Of a DNA stretch of 64,000 nt, positions 32,584 to 43,845 are shown piece by piece. Position 1 is the stretch's first letter. Each line of letters begins with the position of its first letter. The translations under genes were made by a program, and so were the position numbers. The notes beneath the pieces are model-generated. The model saw nothing but the letters and a program-made list of their open reading frames with translations. It was not told the DNA's origin and ran no database searches. The stretch lies in contig VZQC01010550.1 of the NCBI GenBank assembly GCA_009823505.1, positions 1,979,312 through 2,043,311 of the forward strand, in the 5' to 3' direction. Source of the stretch: Rhizomys pruinosus (Eukaryota; Chordata; Mammalia; Rodentia; Spalacidae).

Positions 32584-33030
32584 TTATTTTATTTTATGTG
32601 TATGAGTGTACTGCCTGCATGACATGTAATGTTGTGGAGGTCAGAGAGAGTTTTGGATTCCCTGGAACTGGAGATATAGAGGGTTGCTAGCTGCCGTGTG
32701 GATGCTGGGATTTGAACCCAGATCCTCTGCAAGAATAGCCAGTGCTCTTAAAAATTGAGCAATCACGGGGGCTGGAGAGATGGCCTAGCGGTTAAGAGCG
32801 CCGACCGCTCTTACAGAGGACCCAGGTTCGATCCCCAGCACCCACATGGCGGCTGAGAACCGTCTGAAACCCCAATTCCAGGAGAACTCCAGTTCCAGGG
32901 GAATCTGAGACCCTCTTCTGACCTCCACGGCATTGCACGACACGGGTGCACAGACCTGCATGCAGACAGTACATTCATACACATACAGAAATAAAAAAAA
33001 AAAAAAATTGAGCCATCTCTCCAGCCCCCA
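32584..33030 (-). mobile_element. Antisense B2 interrupted by a sense young B2
   Basis: Host B2 pieces at 32584-32768 and 33006-33030. The insert at 32769-33005 is a sense young-type B2. The near-repeat aaaattgagc(a/c)atc flanks it. Confidence 0.85.
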
Positions 33031-33198
33031 GTTTTAAGACATTCTAATCAGAAGGAGGTATTTGATAGCTTTGTCTTAAATTAAATCAACAAAGAAGTTT
33101 GCTCTGGGTCAGTGAACTCCCAAGATTAGCAATCAGGAACTCAGTACACAGAAGAAAGGATGAAAATCCTCATATTTTAAATGGTTAAGAATTCTCTT

Positions 33199-33483
33199 AG
33201 CCGGGTGTGGTGGTGCATGCCTTTAATCCTAGCACTCGGGAGGCAGAGGCAGGTGGATCTTTGTGAGTTCAAGGCCAGCCTGGTCTATGGAGTGAGTTCC
33301 AGGACAGCTGGGGCTACAGGGAGACCCTGTCTCGGAAAAAAAAAAAAGAATTCTCAAGTGGATGTCACAAGTCTTTAATCTAGTGCTTAGGAGGCAGAAA
33401 CAGATGGATCTCTGTGAGTTCAAGGCCAGCCTGGTCTACATAACAAGTTCCAGGACAGCTGGGGCTACAGTGAGACCCTGTCT

Positions 33484-33547
<64 letters not shown>
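33199..33547 (+). mobile_element. Two sense B1 copies and a (GA)n tail
   Basis: B1 at 33199-33350 and 33351-33484; the second tail has expanded into about 31 GA units (33485-33547). Confidence 0.9.
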
Positions 33548-33550
<3 letters not shown>

Positions 33551-35300
33551 AAATTAGCTTGATTTGAGTTTATACCTGCTCTCACACACATGAGCTCACC
33601 TTGAAAAGATCAAAGTGAGTCTGACAGTAGCACTAGAGGCCTGAGTGCCTCTTACTTTGTCCCTCAAATTCTAAGATGGTCAGACCTTCCATAAACCATC
33701 TGGTGACTTAACTAGGTTGGGAATATTTCTGCTGAGTTTTGGGGAACAAAACTTGCTCAGAAAGCAAGACAGGTAGGTAGGTGTGCATCTGTGCCTGTGC
33801 CTGTGCCAACTCTCAATGTTAGCTGAGGAATCAGAAAATGCTAGCTTTCTTGCTGATAAGCAACAGATCTGGCACACAAATAGTTACAGATCTCAAAAGT
33901 TAGTCTCCAGGTGACACCAAAGGCCTTAGCTGCTCTCAATCACTTGGGAGTTATGAAAGAGCCCTGTATTCATCCCGAAAGAAGGGTATTATTACATCCT
34001 CATTCTAAGGGCTAAGTAACACACTAGGAATACCTGTCTTCTGAGTCAAGGAGAACACACTCAAAGATGGTAGGATGAGAAGAGGAGCCAATTGTATAGG
34101 CCAAAAATGTTCTGAATGTTATGCACTAGGACTTGGACTTTGTAACACACCCCAAGGCCCAATGTCATGTTTTAGGCCCTCCTTCCCACAGTCCTTGCTC
34201 CTTATAAAGCTTCCAGGAACAGAAAAAGTGAGTACCTATTTTTATTTTTTGAGGCAGGTTCCCGTATAGCCCAGGTTGGCCTTAAATTCACTATATAGCT
34301 AAGGATGACCTTGAATTCCACCTCCCACATCCTAGGATTGATTATAGCTCTGAGCCATCACACTTGGCTTCAAAGACTTCTGTGTCTCAAAAAGACCAAA
34401 GTGTTGTATGAAGGCGTGCTCACCAATATGCGGGCTCACACGGAAACTGGTAGACAAACCTTGGGTGTTACTCCTCAGGTGTGTCATCCACCTTGTTTTT
34501 TGGAGATAGGGTCTTTTGTGGCCCTGAAACATGCCAAGAAGGCTATGCTGGCTGATCAGCAAGGTTAATGGATTGGTCTGTCTCTGCTTCCCTCATGCTG
34601 GTATTTCAAGCATGTGCTACCATGCCTGGCTTTTCTTGACACGGGTTCTGTGGTTCCAACACAGATCCTCATGTTGAGCTCTCTCTCTAGCCTCCAAAGA
34701 CTCATTCTTAAGACAAGAACCTGGCTCTGCTCCAATGACTTTGAAAATTTCTACTTTCTGTTTTGGACTATTTATATTTATACAAGTAAAATATAAATAG
34801 TGTCTGAGTAAGCATGTTTTAGATTAAATCAGGTAAAGCTGAAATCTCTCTTGGATATCTTTTGCTGCCCTCAAAAGTAGGACTCCTGTCCAATTTGGTC
34901 CATGTCCTCAGAGACTTTCTGAAGAGGTGAGAAAATAGATACCCAAAGCACCAACAACTGCTATAGGGTCAGGTCTAAGGAGTTTGTTTCTCTTGCATTT
35001 CTCTCAGAGCAGAGATCACCATAGATGCAGGAAGTAAATTCTCATAGGCTTGGTTGAGGGAGCCCAGGAGTAGCCACGGAACTGAGGCCTCTGGATCTAT
35101 GAATGGCAAAGAGGTGACTTCCTTGATAAAGGCACTCTGAAGAGAACTGTCAGCTTTGGTAAAATGCCCTAAATTCCTTGGAGAAAAAGTGTTAAATAAG
35201 CATTGTCAACAATAGCCCCATGTAGGCTGGGATTCAAGGGTGCAAATGGACCAGGGAATGAAGCAATATTAATCAGATCTCTTTTTTGATTGGTTTGAGA
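33548..35300. other. Arid1a intron 4, mostly unique
   Basis: Faint old antisense B1-like pieces near 34245-34375 and 34495-34640; otherwise nothing recognised, no exon. Confidence 0.6.
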
Positions 35301-35309
35301 TTAATTTAG

Positions 35310-35440
35310 CCAGGTGTGGTAGTGCACATCTTTAATCCCAGCACTTGGGAAGCAGAGCCTGGTCTACATAGTGAGTCCCAGAACAGCTGAGGCTACAGGA
35401 AGACCCTGTCTCAAAAAGACCAAAAAAGAAACTTAAAAAA

Positions 35441-35482
<42 letters not shown>
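35310..35482 (+). mobile_element. Sense B1 with (GA)n tail
   Basis: gccaggtgtggtagtgcaca to the A tail, then about 16 GA units. Confidence 0.88.
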
Positions 35483-35486
<4 letters not shown>

Positions 35487-35554
35487 TAATTTAACAAACT
35501 GTGACATTTTTGTCAGCTGGTAACTGGTCAGCACTGGAATGTTGATTTGAAATA

Positions 35555-36195
35555 ATTTTGTGTATGAGAGTTTTATCTGCATGTAGGTAAGTACACCTAT
35601 GTCCTGCAGTGACTACGGAGGTCAGAAGAGGGAATGAGGCCTGTGGAACTGGAGTTATGGATGACTGTTAGCCACCACGTGGGTTCTAGAATTCACACCT
35701 GGGTATCCTTCAAGAATAGTCAGTGCTCTTGCCTCCTGAGCCATCTCTCCAGCACCCCTCCCCCCTTTCTCTCTCTGAGACACGGTCCTCTTGTAGCCCC
35801 AGCTGGCCATGAACTCACAGAGATCTGCCTGCCTCTGCCTCCCAAGTGCTGGGATTAAGGCCACAACGCCCAGCCTGAGGACCCAGGTTTGTATCCTAGC
35901 ACCACACAGGGGCTAACAACTTCAGTTCTAGGGGATGCCCTCTTCTGATCTCTCTGCAGGCTTTGAACAACACTGTTGCACTTATGTAAACATAGACATA
36001 ATGTTCATAGGAATAAAATAAAAATAATTTAAAAAACAAGGAAGCTGCCGGGTATGGTGGTGCACCCCTTTAATCCCAGCACTTGGGAGGCAGAGGCAGG
36101 TAGATCTCTGTGAGTTTAAGGCCAGCCTGGTCTACATAGCAAGCTCCAGGCCAGCTGGGACTAAAGAGAGACCCTGTCTCAAAAAGACCAACCAA
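35555..36195. mobile_element. SINE cluster
   Basis: Antisense B2 35555-35757, antisense B1 35760-35875, sense B2 3' piece 35876-36020, sense B1 36046-36195. Confidence 0.82.
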
Positions 36196-36549
36196 CCAAC
36201 CAACCACAAAAAAACAAAGCTGAGGCCTAGAGAGAGATTGGGTTACATGCCCACATCATCTAGCAAATGAGTGGTGGCTTGAATACAATGCTGCTGGACA
36301 TTAAGCTGAATCTAATTCATTCTTTTTCTCCATTATGTTCTGATAGTACATGAACTGAGGAAAAATAAGCTGCATCCATGAGACAGAGCAAGGCCCAGCT
36401 TTAGGTGATTATTGTGACCTTGGGAAAGCTAGCAAGAAGCTGGGGTCCAGTTTTCTTGCTTGTATAATGAGAGGGCCAGACAAAGCTGAGTTTGTGACAC
36501 TTGTGGAGCCAAAAAGACTAGCTAGAATAATCTGGACTAGGAAGTATAA

Positions 36550-37040
36550 GGAGGCTGGGGAGATGGCTCAATGGGACTTGAGTTTGGATCTCTGGTACCC
36601 ATAGAAAAGCTGGGCATGGCCTAGATTGCATACCTGTTAACCCCAGCACTGGAGGGAAAGACAGATAGACAGACAACCACACCCTATCCGCAAAATAAGC
36701 TAAATTTAAAAACTGTTTAAATTTATTTTATGAGTGTTTTAGTTGCATGTAAGCTCACTCGTGCCTGTGGAGGTGAGACAAGTCGGATCCCCTGAAACTG
36801 GAGTTACAGATAGCTGTTAGCAGCCTTGCGGGTGCTGGTAACCAAACCCAGGCCCTCTGCAAAAGCAGCCAGTGCTCTTAACCACTAAGCCTCTCCCCAT
36901 CCCCTAAAGTATTTTTAAAGTGCTGGGTGTGGTCATGTACACCTTTAATCCTAGAACTCAGAGGCAAAGGCAGGCAGGTCTCTGGAGTTCAAGGCTGGCC
37001 AGGGATATAAGGAGACACATCCATCTGTCCCAGGGGCTAA
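36550..37040. mobile_element. Older SINE cluster
   Basis: Sense B2/ID-like 36550-36700, antisense B2 36715-36905, sense B1 fragment 36918-37020. Confidence 0.65.
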
Positions 37041-37324
37041 TAACATGGTAAGTATTTTTATTGGAAAATAACAGGGAATGATAAGGGTAGAAGTCCCCAA
37101 AAGATGCTACCTAGCCTACCTCTGTCCAATCACCCTGAACTCCATGTCCTTTTATTGTATAGGACACACCTCTGCTTTCTTCCTCTACAAAAAGTCAAAA
37201 TTTTCAGGTCTTTTGCTTTCCAAAAAACTATGAGCTGGTGGTTGAGTCAGACTTTAGTGGACCTAACAAATACGGTTTTCAATGCACTCATGAAAAACAG
37301 TTTAGTTTAAACCCCCATTTTCCG

Positions 37325-37575
37325 AGGCTGGAGAGATGGCCTGGTGGTTAAGAGCGCCGACCGCTCTTGCAGAGGACCCGGGTTCAATCCCCAGCACCCA
37401 GGTTCGATCCCCAGCACCCACATGGCGGCTGAGAACCATCTGTAACTACAACTCCAGGAGAACGCCAGTTCCGGGGAATCTGACGCCCTCTTCTGACCTC
37501 CTCGGCATTGCACGACACCTGTGCACAGACCTACATGCAGACAGTACATTCATACACATAAATAAAAAAAAATTA
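37325..37575 (+). mobile_element. Young B2, sense, with duplicated B box
   Basis: The 20-mer carrying the pol III B box occurs twice in tandem (37381-37400 and 37401-37420, one difference). The near-repeat ccattttcc(g/a)agg flanks the element. Confidence 0.9.
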
Positions 37576-37599
37576 AAAAGCAACAAACCAACCATTTTC

Positions 37600-38290
37600 C
37601 AAGGTAGGGACTGTCTTTAGCAATTCTGAGCCCCATGTTCTGAAAGCTCTACCAGAAGGGCCTGTTTAACAGGTATCACTTAGGGGAGGAGGGGAGTGCC
37701 TAGAGAATTGTAGAGAGCCCTCTTTAGTAGAAAGCTCTCATTTCCTGGGCTTGCTCTTCTCCAAGTATAATCCTGCTCAGAGATGGGAGGCGAGATGAGC
37801 CCACTCAGTGCCCTGCCAGTTCCAAGGAAGCAGCAGGGCCAGGAGAATTTCCTCACGTGTTTCCAACGTGCTTCATGCATTTTATTGCTCATCTACCATG
37901 CAGATCAAAAGCGCTGGAGCAAGTCCAACTATTTCACACAGACTCTCACACTCCAGGCTGGCTACAGCCCTGAAAGCCTTCATTTCTTCACTTGAAATAC
38001 TGCCCACTGCTATTTTGGGATGTGACCTGATAGAAGCAGCCCATAGGGACGCCATGATGATGACTGCTCCAGCTGTGATTGGTTGCCCAGCTCCAGAGTG
38101 TCCCAGCCTGGGTTTGTCAGGCTCTGCTGACAAACAAATTTCAGCAGCTAACACCTTTTCTTCACACCACAACAAAACCGTGCCTGAAATCATAGTCATA
38201 CCCCAATGGGGCGGAGGGGGGATGGGTGAACATGGACATAGTACACTGTGCTCTCATAGAAAAAAATTGACAAGAATGAACATAAACTAG
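37600..38290. other. Unique island in intron 4
   Basis: About 690 bp without SINEs, containing an inverted CCAAT (attgg) and CAGCTG sites around 38070-38090. Open frames on both strands show no known family. Confidence 0.45.
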
Positions 38291-38310
38291 CTGCTTGGTG
38301 AAGTACATTT

Positions 38311-38690
38311 TTTTTTTTTGTCTTTTCGAAACAGGGTCTCCCTGTAGCCCCAGCTGTCCTGGAACTCACTCTGTAGACCAGGCTGGCCTTGAACTCACAA
38401 AGATCCACCTGTCTCTGCCTCTGCCTCCCAAGTGCTAGGATTAAAGGCGTGCGCCACCACGCCTGGCATGAAGTACATTTTCAAGTCGGGGTTAAACAGC
38501 GTGGGGATGATCTCCCAACAGAACCACACAAGGATGACATCTCCCTCTGATGAGCAGATGAAACATCAATAAGCAAATTTTGGGGGCTCTTTTTGAGACA
38601 GGGTCTCTCTGTAGCTCCAGCTGGCCTGGAACTCAGAGATCCACCTTCCTCTACTGCTGGAACTAAAGGTGTGTGCCGCCACGCCCGGAT
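38311..38690 (-). mobile_element. Two antisense B1 copies
   Basis: 38311-38467, with tgaagtacatttt repeated on both sides. 38580-38690, a shorter copy with an internal deletion, flanked by aataagcaa(a/g)tttt. Confidence 0.9.
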
Positions 38691-38863
38691 GAATAAGCAA
38701 GTTTTAAAGTGTGGGTTCATGGCAGCTTATATTCACAGAGCTGTTCTTTTTACTCAGTGGTGAAGAACTTTTGGCTTATGCTGTTACTGGCAGGTAAAAT
38801 GCGTAAGAGGAGCATGTAAGGGGTGAGAATACTGCACAGCAGTATAGAAGTTGTAAGTTCAGG

Positions 38864-39085
38864 GCTGGAGTGATGGCTCAGTGGTTAAGAGCACTGGCTC
38901 CTTGTGCAGAGGACCCAGGTTTGATTCCCAGCACCCACATGGTGGCTAGCAACTGTCCATAACTCCAGTTCTGGAGGATCTGACACTGCTTTCTAGCTTC
39001 CTTAGACACTGCAAGACATGGGTATACTTACATACATACAGGCAAAACATTCATATAAATAAAAATTAAAAAATAAATAAATAAA
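38864..39085 (+). mobile_element. Older B2, sense
   Basis: gggctggagtgatggctcag to a (taaa)n tail; no internal duplication. Confidence 0.9.
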
Positions 39086-39089
39086 AAGA

Positions 39090-39484
39090 ACTTGCATGTT
39101 CAAGGCCCTGGATTTGATCTAAATATAAAGGAGGGGTAGAAAGAGTTCCAGGTAAATCCTACATTGTGTGGGGAGAAGGGGTTGTCTACAGCCACGCCCA
39201 CTTAAATGATCCTTAGACAAGAAAAATGTAAATGTATAGCTTGAAAACAACCAAATGTATACTGGAAATTTGCCAAGTTCTCCTACCCCTGCTTAGTCTC
39301 ATAAATCCAGAGACATAACAGGAAGCTGCTCCCATGTTGGAGAATGGGAAGAAATCCTGAAGGACACAAAAGAAATGTAGGAAACATAACCTTCAAAGGG
39401 CAGAAAGTAGAAAAGGAGGCAATAAACTCAACGAACTGAGGAAAAAGGACTAAGAAGATTACTTAAAGCAAATTAACTTGGGGG
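39090..39484. other. Unique intronic sequence
   Basis: Nothing recognised. Confidence 0.6.
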
Positions 39485-40428
39485 GTTAGGTGTGGTGGTG
39501 TTTGTTCATAAATAAACCCATCACTTGAGAAGTGGTAGAAGGGGGATTGAGAGTTCAAGGCCAATCTAAGATATAAAGTGAAACCCTGTCTCAAAAAGAA
39601 GGGACTCTGACACCTTCTTCTGACCTTCAGGGGCACTGTATGACATTGGTACATGTAAAACATTCATACACATAAAATAAAAGTATTTTTTTTAAGTTTT
39701 TTTTTTGTTTACTGTATACTTGTCCCTTTTAAAAAAATATTTTATATGTATGAGTGTTTTGCCTGTATGTGGGTAGGTGCACCTGTGCCTGCAATGGCTG
39801 AGGCATCAGATGAGGTTGGATTTCTCTGGAACTGGAGCTACTTAAGGCTGTTAACCTCCATGTGGTTATTGGGAATGGAACCCAGGTCCTTTGCAAGAGC
39901 AGCCAGTGCTCTTAACCTTTGAGTCTCCTCTCCAAACCCCTGCCCCCCTTTTTTGACACAGGGTTTTTCATCGAAAAGCTTTTTTTTATTTTGGTCTTTT
40001 TGATGCAGGGTCTCCCTTTAGTCACAGCTGGCCTGGAGCTCACTATGTATACCAGGCTAGCCTTGAACTCACAGATATTCACCTGCCTCTGCTTCCTGAG
40101 TGCTGGGATTAAAGGCGTGTGCCACCGCCCCCAGCAGAAAAGCCTTTTTTTTTTTAATTTATTTATTTTTGTATGTAAAAATAAATAAAAAATAAATAAA
40201 TAAATAAAGGCGTGTGCCACGGGGGGGGGGGGGGAGGAATGTACTGTCTGCACTTAGGTTTGTGCACCTGTGTCGTGCAGTGCCATGGAGGTCAGAAGAG
40301 GGTGTCAGATTCCCCTGGAACTGGAGTCAAAGCTGGTTCTCAGCCACCATGTGGGTGCTGGGGATTGAACCTGGATCCTCTGCAAGAGCAGTTGGTACTC
40401 TTAACCGCTAGGCCATCTCTCCAGCCCC
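39485..40428. mobile_element. SINE cluster with a rearranged B2
   Basis: Old sense B1 39485-39597, sense B2 3' piece 39598-39690, antisense B2 39730-39942, antisense B1 39990-40135, antisense B2 40143-40428 interrupted at 40178-40243 by an AT-rich foldback, a copied B1 piece and a poly-G run. Confidence 0.8.
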
Positions 40429-40703
40429 ACAAAAGCCTTTCTTAAGCATCAAGCTTACAAGGTAAAGATATTACTTCTACCAAACAGTTGTAAAAAAGTA
40501 AAAGAGCAGGCTAGCTGGGATTGGAAGAAGTGCCAAGAATGAACTGAAATGAAGCACAGGCTGCCTCATACCCCTTATGTACATGCTGGTCAGAAGTGGA
40601 GAAAGGGTAAGGAGAAGGTGGCACCATCCTTTTATAGTGTAGGACACCAAACACCATCTCCTTCCTGGGTGACAATCTTTTGAATGCTTAGAACAGATTG
40701 TGC

Positions 40704-40825
40704 TGGGCTGGGCATGGTGGCGCACACCTTTAATCCTAGCACTTGGGAGGCAGAGGCAGGCGGATCTTTGTGAGTTCCAGGACAGCCGGAGATACAAGGA
40801 GACCCTGTCTCAAAAAGACAAAAAA
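40704..40825 (+). mobile_element. B1, sense, internally deleted
   Basis: gctgggcatggtggcgcaca to the A-rich tail; lacks the ttcaaggccagcctggtcta block. Confidence 0.88.
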
Positions 40826-41355
40826 ACCCAAAGAAATAAACAAAAAAACCCAGAGTGTGTTAAACACTGCAGTTTCTAGAAACTGCTCTAAGAAAGGCCT
40901 CAGAGACCTCTGTTTTCTACTTGACCCACCACCAGTCCCCCCAAAACTTGGTTTGTATCCTAGAAACACCACATAAGATGAAACCCACCAACACCAACGC
41001 CACTAAATGCCCTCTTCTCTTTTTCTACAGTGGGTTCTTGTTCTAGGGACAATGATTCATTCTTCCTGGTACCTTCTGGTTGCCTGGCAGGGAACAATAG
41101 CAGAGAAGGGTCAGCCATGTTTTGTCTCCAGTATGCTTTTCAGGAGCCTACCTCTAAAAACACTGAAAGAAATCCTTTACATCTAAGAGACCAAACCTGC
41201 AAATTCAAAGGATGCTGAAAACAAGTTAATAAAACAAAAATCTCTTTTATGAGGAAGTAGAATCGACACAAAGGTGATTACTGTGTGTTTAATTTTAAGG
41301 TGACAGTACTGGACTCACACTATCTTCTGATGTAGGCGTCCACACATCTATTTTT
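40826..41355. other. Unique intronic sequence
   Basis: Nothing recognised. An old antisense B1-like piece follows at 41356-41460. Confidence 0.55.
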
Positions 41356-41568
41356 CATTTTTTATCTGAGACGGTCTCACTGTTTGATCACTGAACTTAT
41401 GAGCCTCGTGCAGTAGTCCCCCAGGTGCTAGGGTAACAGGCATGTGCTACCCTGCTTAGCACTACCCCTCATTTTAACAAAGACATAGGTTGATAAGTTA
41501 AATGGTTTCCTCAAGGAAAGAGAAAGATTAAATAATTGTGGTTCAAACACCTATCGCCCTGTATTCTT

Positions 41569-41878
41569 TATTTTTTTAAGTTGTTTATTGCAGTGGTTTA
41601 AGCACTTACACTTTTTATTTTATTATTTTTAATTTTTTTAATTAATTTTATTTATTTCTGTATGTGTATGAATGTACTGTCTGCATGCAAGTCTGTGCAC
41701 CCGTGTCGTGCGACGCCGCAGAGGTCAGAAGAGGGTCTCGGATTCCCCTGGAACTGGAGTTCTCCTGGAATTAGAGCTTCAGACGGTTCTCAGCCGCCAT
41801 GTGGGTGCTGGGGATCGAACCTGGGTCCTCTGTAAGAGCAGTCGGCGCTCTTAACCGCTAGGCCATCTCTCCAGCCCC
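41569..41878 (-). mobile_element. Young B2, antisense, with extra 3' sequence
   Basis: The target duplication tcgccctgtattctt is at 41554-41568 and 41879-41893. Between the left duplication and the B2 A-rich end lie about 50 nt of non-B2 sequence (41569-41618), a candidate 3' transduction. Confidence 0.88.
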
Positions 41879-42004
41879 TCGCCCTGTATTCTTGTATAAG
41901 CTCCAACTGCAACTAAGGTAAGCAACAATTAGCTTTGCACTTTCTCAACAGGCTAATCTAACTAGGTAGGCCTCTGTTGTTTCCTTTATAGAAGTAAAAG
42001 CAAA

Positions 42005-42168
42005 TTGCTGGGTATGGTGGCACACCCCCCTTTAATCCTAGCACTTGGGAGGCAGAGGCAGGTGGATCTCTCTGAGTTCAAGGCCAGCCTGGTCTACACA
42101 GTGAGCTCCAGGCCAGCTGTGACTAAAGGGAGACCCTGTCTCAAAAAGATTAAAAAAAAAAAAAAAAA
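42005..42168 (+). mobile_element. B1, sense
   Basis: gctgggtatggtggcacacc to ctgtctcaaaaag plus an A tail. Confidence 0.92.
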
Positions 42169-42437
42169 GTTACTTAATGGAAAAGGGAATAGGAAAGAAG
42201 ACGACTTGGAATCTAGTGAAATAAGAAGGGAGACTTTGGGTGGAGTGACTGGGGGTAGGGGGAGCCCAGCTACTCCTGTCCTCTAGATCCTTGCTCTTAG
42301 GTGACTGCAAACCTTCAATCCTCTCCTCCTCACTCAGCAGAGCAGGGATTCTTTCAAACTACAGGAAAACTAGGTCTTGTTTAGGGATCTAATTCCCAAG
42401 CTACAAAATAGGAAGACTATTTTCAAAAGGAAAAAGC

Positions 42438-42671
42438 TGGATGTGAGGGCGATCTGGCTGCGACACCTGTCACCCCATTGATCGCCAGGGTTGCTTCGGC
42501 TGATCTGGCCCCAGGCGGGTGTCCCCTTGTTCCCTCAATGCCCCATGTGCGTCCCTCCCGAAGCTGCGCGCTCGGTGGAAGAGGACGACCTTCCCTGATA
42601 GAGGAGGACCAGTCTTCGGTCAAGGGTATACGAGTAGTTGCACTCCCCTGCTAGAACCTCCAAACAAGCTC
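42438..42671 (+). pseudogene. Rn7sk: 7SK snRNA retropseudogene, 3'-truncated
   Basis: Starts ggatgtgagggcgatctgg and follows 7SK through cccgaagctgcgcgctcgg, ggaggaccagtcttcggtc and ctagaacctccaaacaagc, about the first 235 of 331 nt, with scattered substitutions and a short deletion. No poly(A). The perfect 15-bp target duplication tcaaaaggaaaaagc is at 42423-42437 and 42672-42686. A true 7SK gene would have the 3' end and a pol III terminator, both absent. Confidence 0.95.
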
Positions 42672-42884
42672 TCAAAAGGAAAAAGCCCAACAAACTTCAA
42701 CCTCTAGGCCACATACATGCTCCAACAATAGGGTAACCCAATTTTTTAACAAAAATTATACAGGATGATCTCGCAATCACCAAACTGTAGAACTAGGAAG
42801 GCAGATAAATTGCTTTATAATGTACTATAGGTGCAACAACTCTAGATTAAAAGTCCAATTTTTTGCCTTGGAAACTTCAAAGAT

Positions 42885-43395
42885 GAGAAGCATGCTATAT
42901 TTAGTGGTGTGCACCTTTAGTCTCAGCTACCCTGGAGGCTAAAGAGGCCAAGTTCAAGGCCAGTCTCAATATAAAAAAGCCCCCATTTCAAAAAATTTTT
43001 AAAAAGCTCACCTTTATACATGTAAGATCAGCTAGTTGCTCTGTTGAACTTTATTATTTTGCTATTCTTAACAAATTTTTTAATTATTTTATGAGCATGA
43101 GTGCATTGCCTGTATGAGGTAGGCTCACCCAAGTGGTGCAGTGCTTCAGGTAAGAAAAGGTATCAGATCCCCCAGAACTGAAGTTATAGACAGTTGTTAC
43201 CCACCAGTTGGCTGATAGGAATTGACCCAGGTCCTCTCCAAGAGCAGCCAGTTCTCTTAACTGCTGAGCCCTCTCCCGTCCCCTACTTTTTTTGAGACAC
43301 GGTTTCACTATTGCAGCCCAGGCTGGCCTTATGATCCTCCTGCCTCAGCTTCTCAAATGAGAGATCATGGGTGCATGGCACACAACACTTGGCTT
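42885..43395. mobile_element. Old B1, B2 and B1 fragments
   Basis: Sense B1 42885-42990, antisense B2 43075-43280, antisense old B1 43283-43395. Confidence 0.65.
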
Positions 43396-43411
43396 TGGAA
43401 ACAGCTACCTT

Positions 43412-43565
43412 TTTTTTTTTGGTCTTTTTTTGAGACAGGGTCTCCCTGTAGCCCCAGCTGTCCTGGAACTCACTCTGTAGACCAGGCTGGCCTTGAACTC
43501 ACAAAGATCCGCCTGCCTCTGCCTCCCAAGTGCTAGGATTAAAGGTGTGCGCCACCACGCCCGGC
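43412..43565 (-). mobile_element. Young B1, antisense
   Basis: Near consensus. The 17-bp target duplication ttggaaacagctacctt is at 43395-43411 and 43566-43582. Confidence 0.96.
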
Positions 43566-43601
43566 TTGGAAACAGCTACCTTAAATCAAGAGGAACATCT
43601 A

Positions 43602-43845
43602 TGGGGCTGGAGAGTTGGCTCAGTGGTTAAGAACATTGACTTATGCTGGTTAAGAACTGGTTAAGAACAAGACCTCTGCTCTTGCAGAGGACCCAGGTTT
43701 GATTCCCAGCACTTACATGGTGGCTAACAACTGTCCGTAACTCTAGTTCCAGGGGAATCTGATGCCTCCTTCTGACCTCTGTGAGCACTGCAGACATGGG
43801 TGCACTTACATATATGCAGGTAATAAACTCATACATATAAAAGTA
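43602..43845 (+). mobile_element. B2, sense, with 5' rearrangement
   Basis: The ggttaagaac motif is repeated three times between 43626 and 43670, extending the tRNA-like part. Confidence 0.82.

Noticed and set aside
37882..38199. 105-codon minus-strand open frame
   Set aside because: No recognisable domain, no splice context and no promoter; probably chance in unique intronic DNA.
42438..42671. Functional 7SK gene
   Set aside because: 3' third and terminator missing, substitutions and a deletion in the body, and flanking target duplications mark it as a retrocopy.
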